8,125 nt of DNA from an uncultured Kangiella sp. GTDB lineage: Bacteria > Pseudomonadota > Gammaproteobacteria > Enterobacterales > DSM-103792. Positions 7,859 to 8,125 of this stretch are shown piece by piece; position 1 is the first letter of the stretch; each line of letters starts with the position of its first letter. The translations under genes and the position numbers were made by a program. The notes beneath the pieces were generated by a model. The model had not been told where the DNA came from and did no database searches. It saw only the letters and a list, made by a program, of their open reading frames with translations. The stretch lies in NCBI GenBank assembly GCA_946481205.1, contig CAMLNB010000154.1:1-8125 (forward strand). The letters run 5' to 3'.

Positions 7859-8125
7859 ATGGCCAGTGTGCATCGCATTCACCGCCAGCGCTGGTCGATA
7901 CGCGTCGATCAACCGGCGGAGGCTTTGCGCTGGCGCCAGCGTTTGCGAGACGACTGGCAACAGGAGCTGTTGCCAATCATGATGGACGTGTTCGATGCAT
8001 TTGATCGGCCGGGGCAGCAAGTGCATCTGCCTCGCTTACATCTGCAGCTGAAGATCGGCTCATTGGCGCAACTGCGCGAGCAACTGCCCATTGCGCTCGC
8101 CCAGGCCTTGCGCGATGAATGGCAT
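7859..8125 (+). CDS. Contractile injection system tape measure protein, 3' partial (N-terminal 89 residues)
   Basis: An open frame starts at ATG 7859 and runs off the right edge without a stop, so only 89 codons are seen. The start lies five bases after the TGA of the previous gene, with a second in-frame-to-that-gene stop (TAG 7854-7856) directly behind it; there is no strong Shine-Dalgarno, so coupling to the upstream gene is likely. The N-terminus reads VHRIHRQRWSIRV, then a charged helix ALRWRQRLRDDWQQELLPIM, a VFDAFDRPGQ turn, and HLPRLHLQLKIGSL, followed by LREQLPIALAQALRDE. This pattern (basic Arg-Trp opening, helix with LLP, FD turn, IPRL-like strand) is what I know of the CIS tape measure family (Afp14/Pvc14-like). 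Such proteins fill the tube lumen during assembly and fix its length. The position, after baseplate genes, agrees with Afp/PVC order, where an AAA+ ATPase gene would be expected next, beyond this window. Confidence 0.83.
   Translation, partial: MASVHRIHRQRWSIRVDQPAEALRWRQRLRDDWQQELLPIMMDVFDAFDRPGQQVHLPRLHLQLKIGSLAQLREQLPIALAQALRDEWH

Noticed and set aside
5829..7976. 715-codon open frame on the minus strand opposite the 910-residue gene
   Set aside because: It mirrors the codon bias of the + strand gene (few stops in the antisense frame of GC-rich DNA), reads as low-information Gln/Arg/Ile-rich sequence, and has no recognisable motif.

Overview
This window is a stretch of a contractile injection system (CIS) locus, most like the extracellular, phage-tail-derived type (eCIS: Afp/PVC/MAC-like particles) and its relatives in environmental bacteria. 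Four genes lie head to tail on the + strand and fill over 98% of the window, with gaps of 9, 86 and 5 bp. The high and even GC content (roughly the upper fifties by eye), the proteobacterial codon use and one strong Shine-Dalgarno site suggest a Gram-negative, probably proteobacterial, host. I cannot name the species. No tRNA, rRNA, CRISPR, insertion sequence or terminator is visible.

Layout: (1) 1-2427, the C-terminal part of a gp6/baseplate J-like wedge protein (Afp11/Pvc11 position), cut by the left edge of the window. (2) 2437-5032/5034, a complete 865-residue second baseplate wedge protein (Afp12/Pvc12 position), which also shares the baseplate-J core motif and carries an embedded YegP-like double repeat. 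(3) 5121-7853, a complete 910-residue protein of no assigned function but of a type I associate with CIS loci. It occupies the position where Afp/PVC loci keep their tail-fibre gene, yet shows no fibre-like repeats. It has a conserved-looking body, an acidic/proline hinge and a helical C-terminal domain. (4) 7859-8125, the first 89 codons of the CIS tape measure protein, cut by the right edge and therefore still open at the end of the window.

How they work together: genes 1 and 2 would form the baseplate wedges around the spike and nucleate sheath assembly. The tape measure protein sets the length of tube and sheath. The product of gene 3 is probably a structural or assembly partner of the baseplate, from its position and co-transcription. 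The tight spacing argues for one operon with translational coupling. Gene 3 is the exception, because it has an 86 bp leader and its own strong ribosome binding site. The least understood part of the window is gene 3, followed by the YegP-like insertion and the cysteine clusters of genes 2 and 3.
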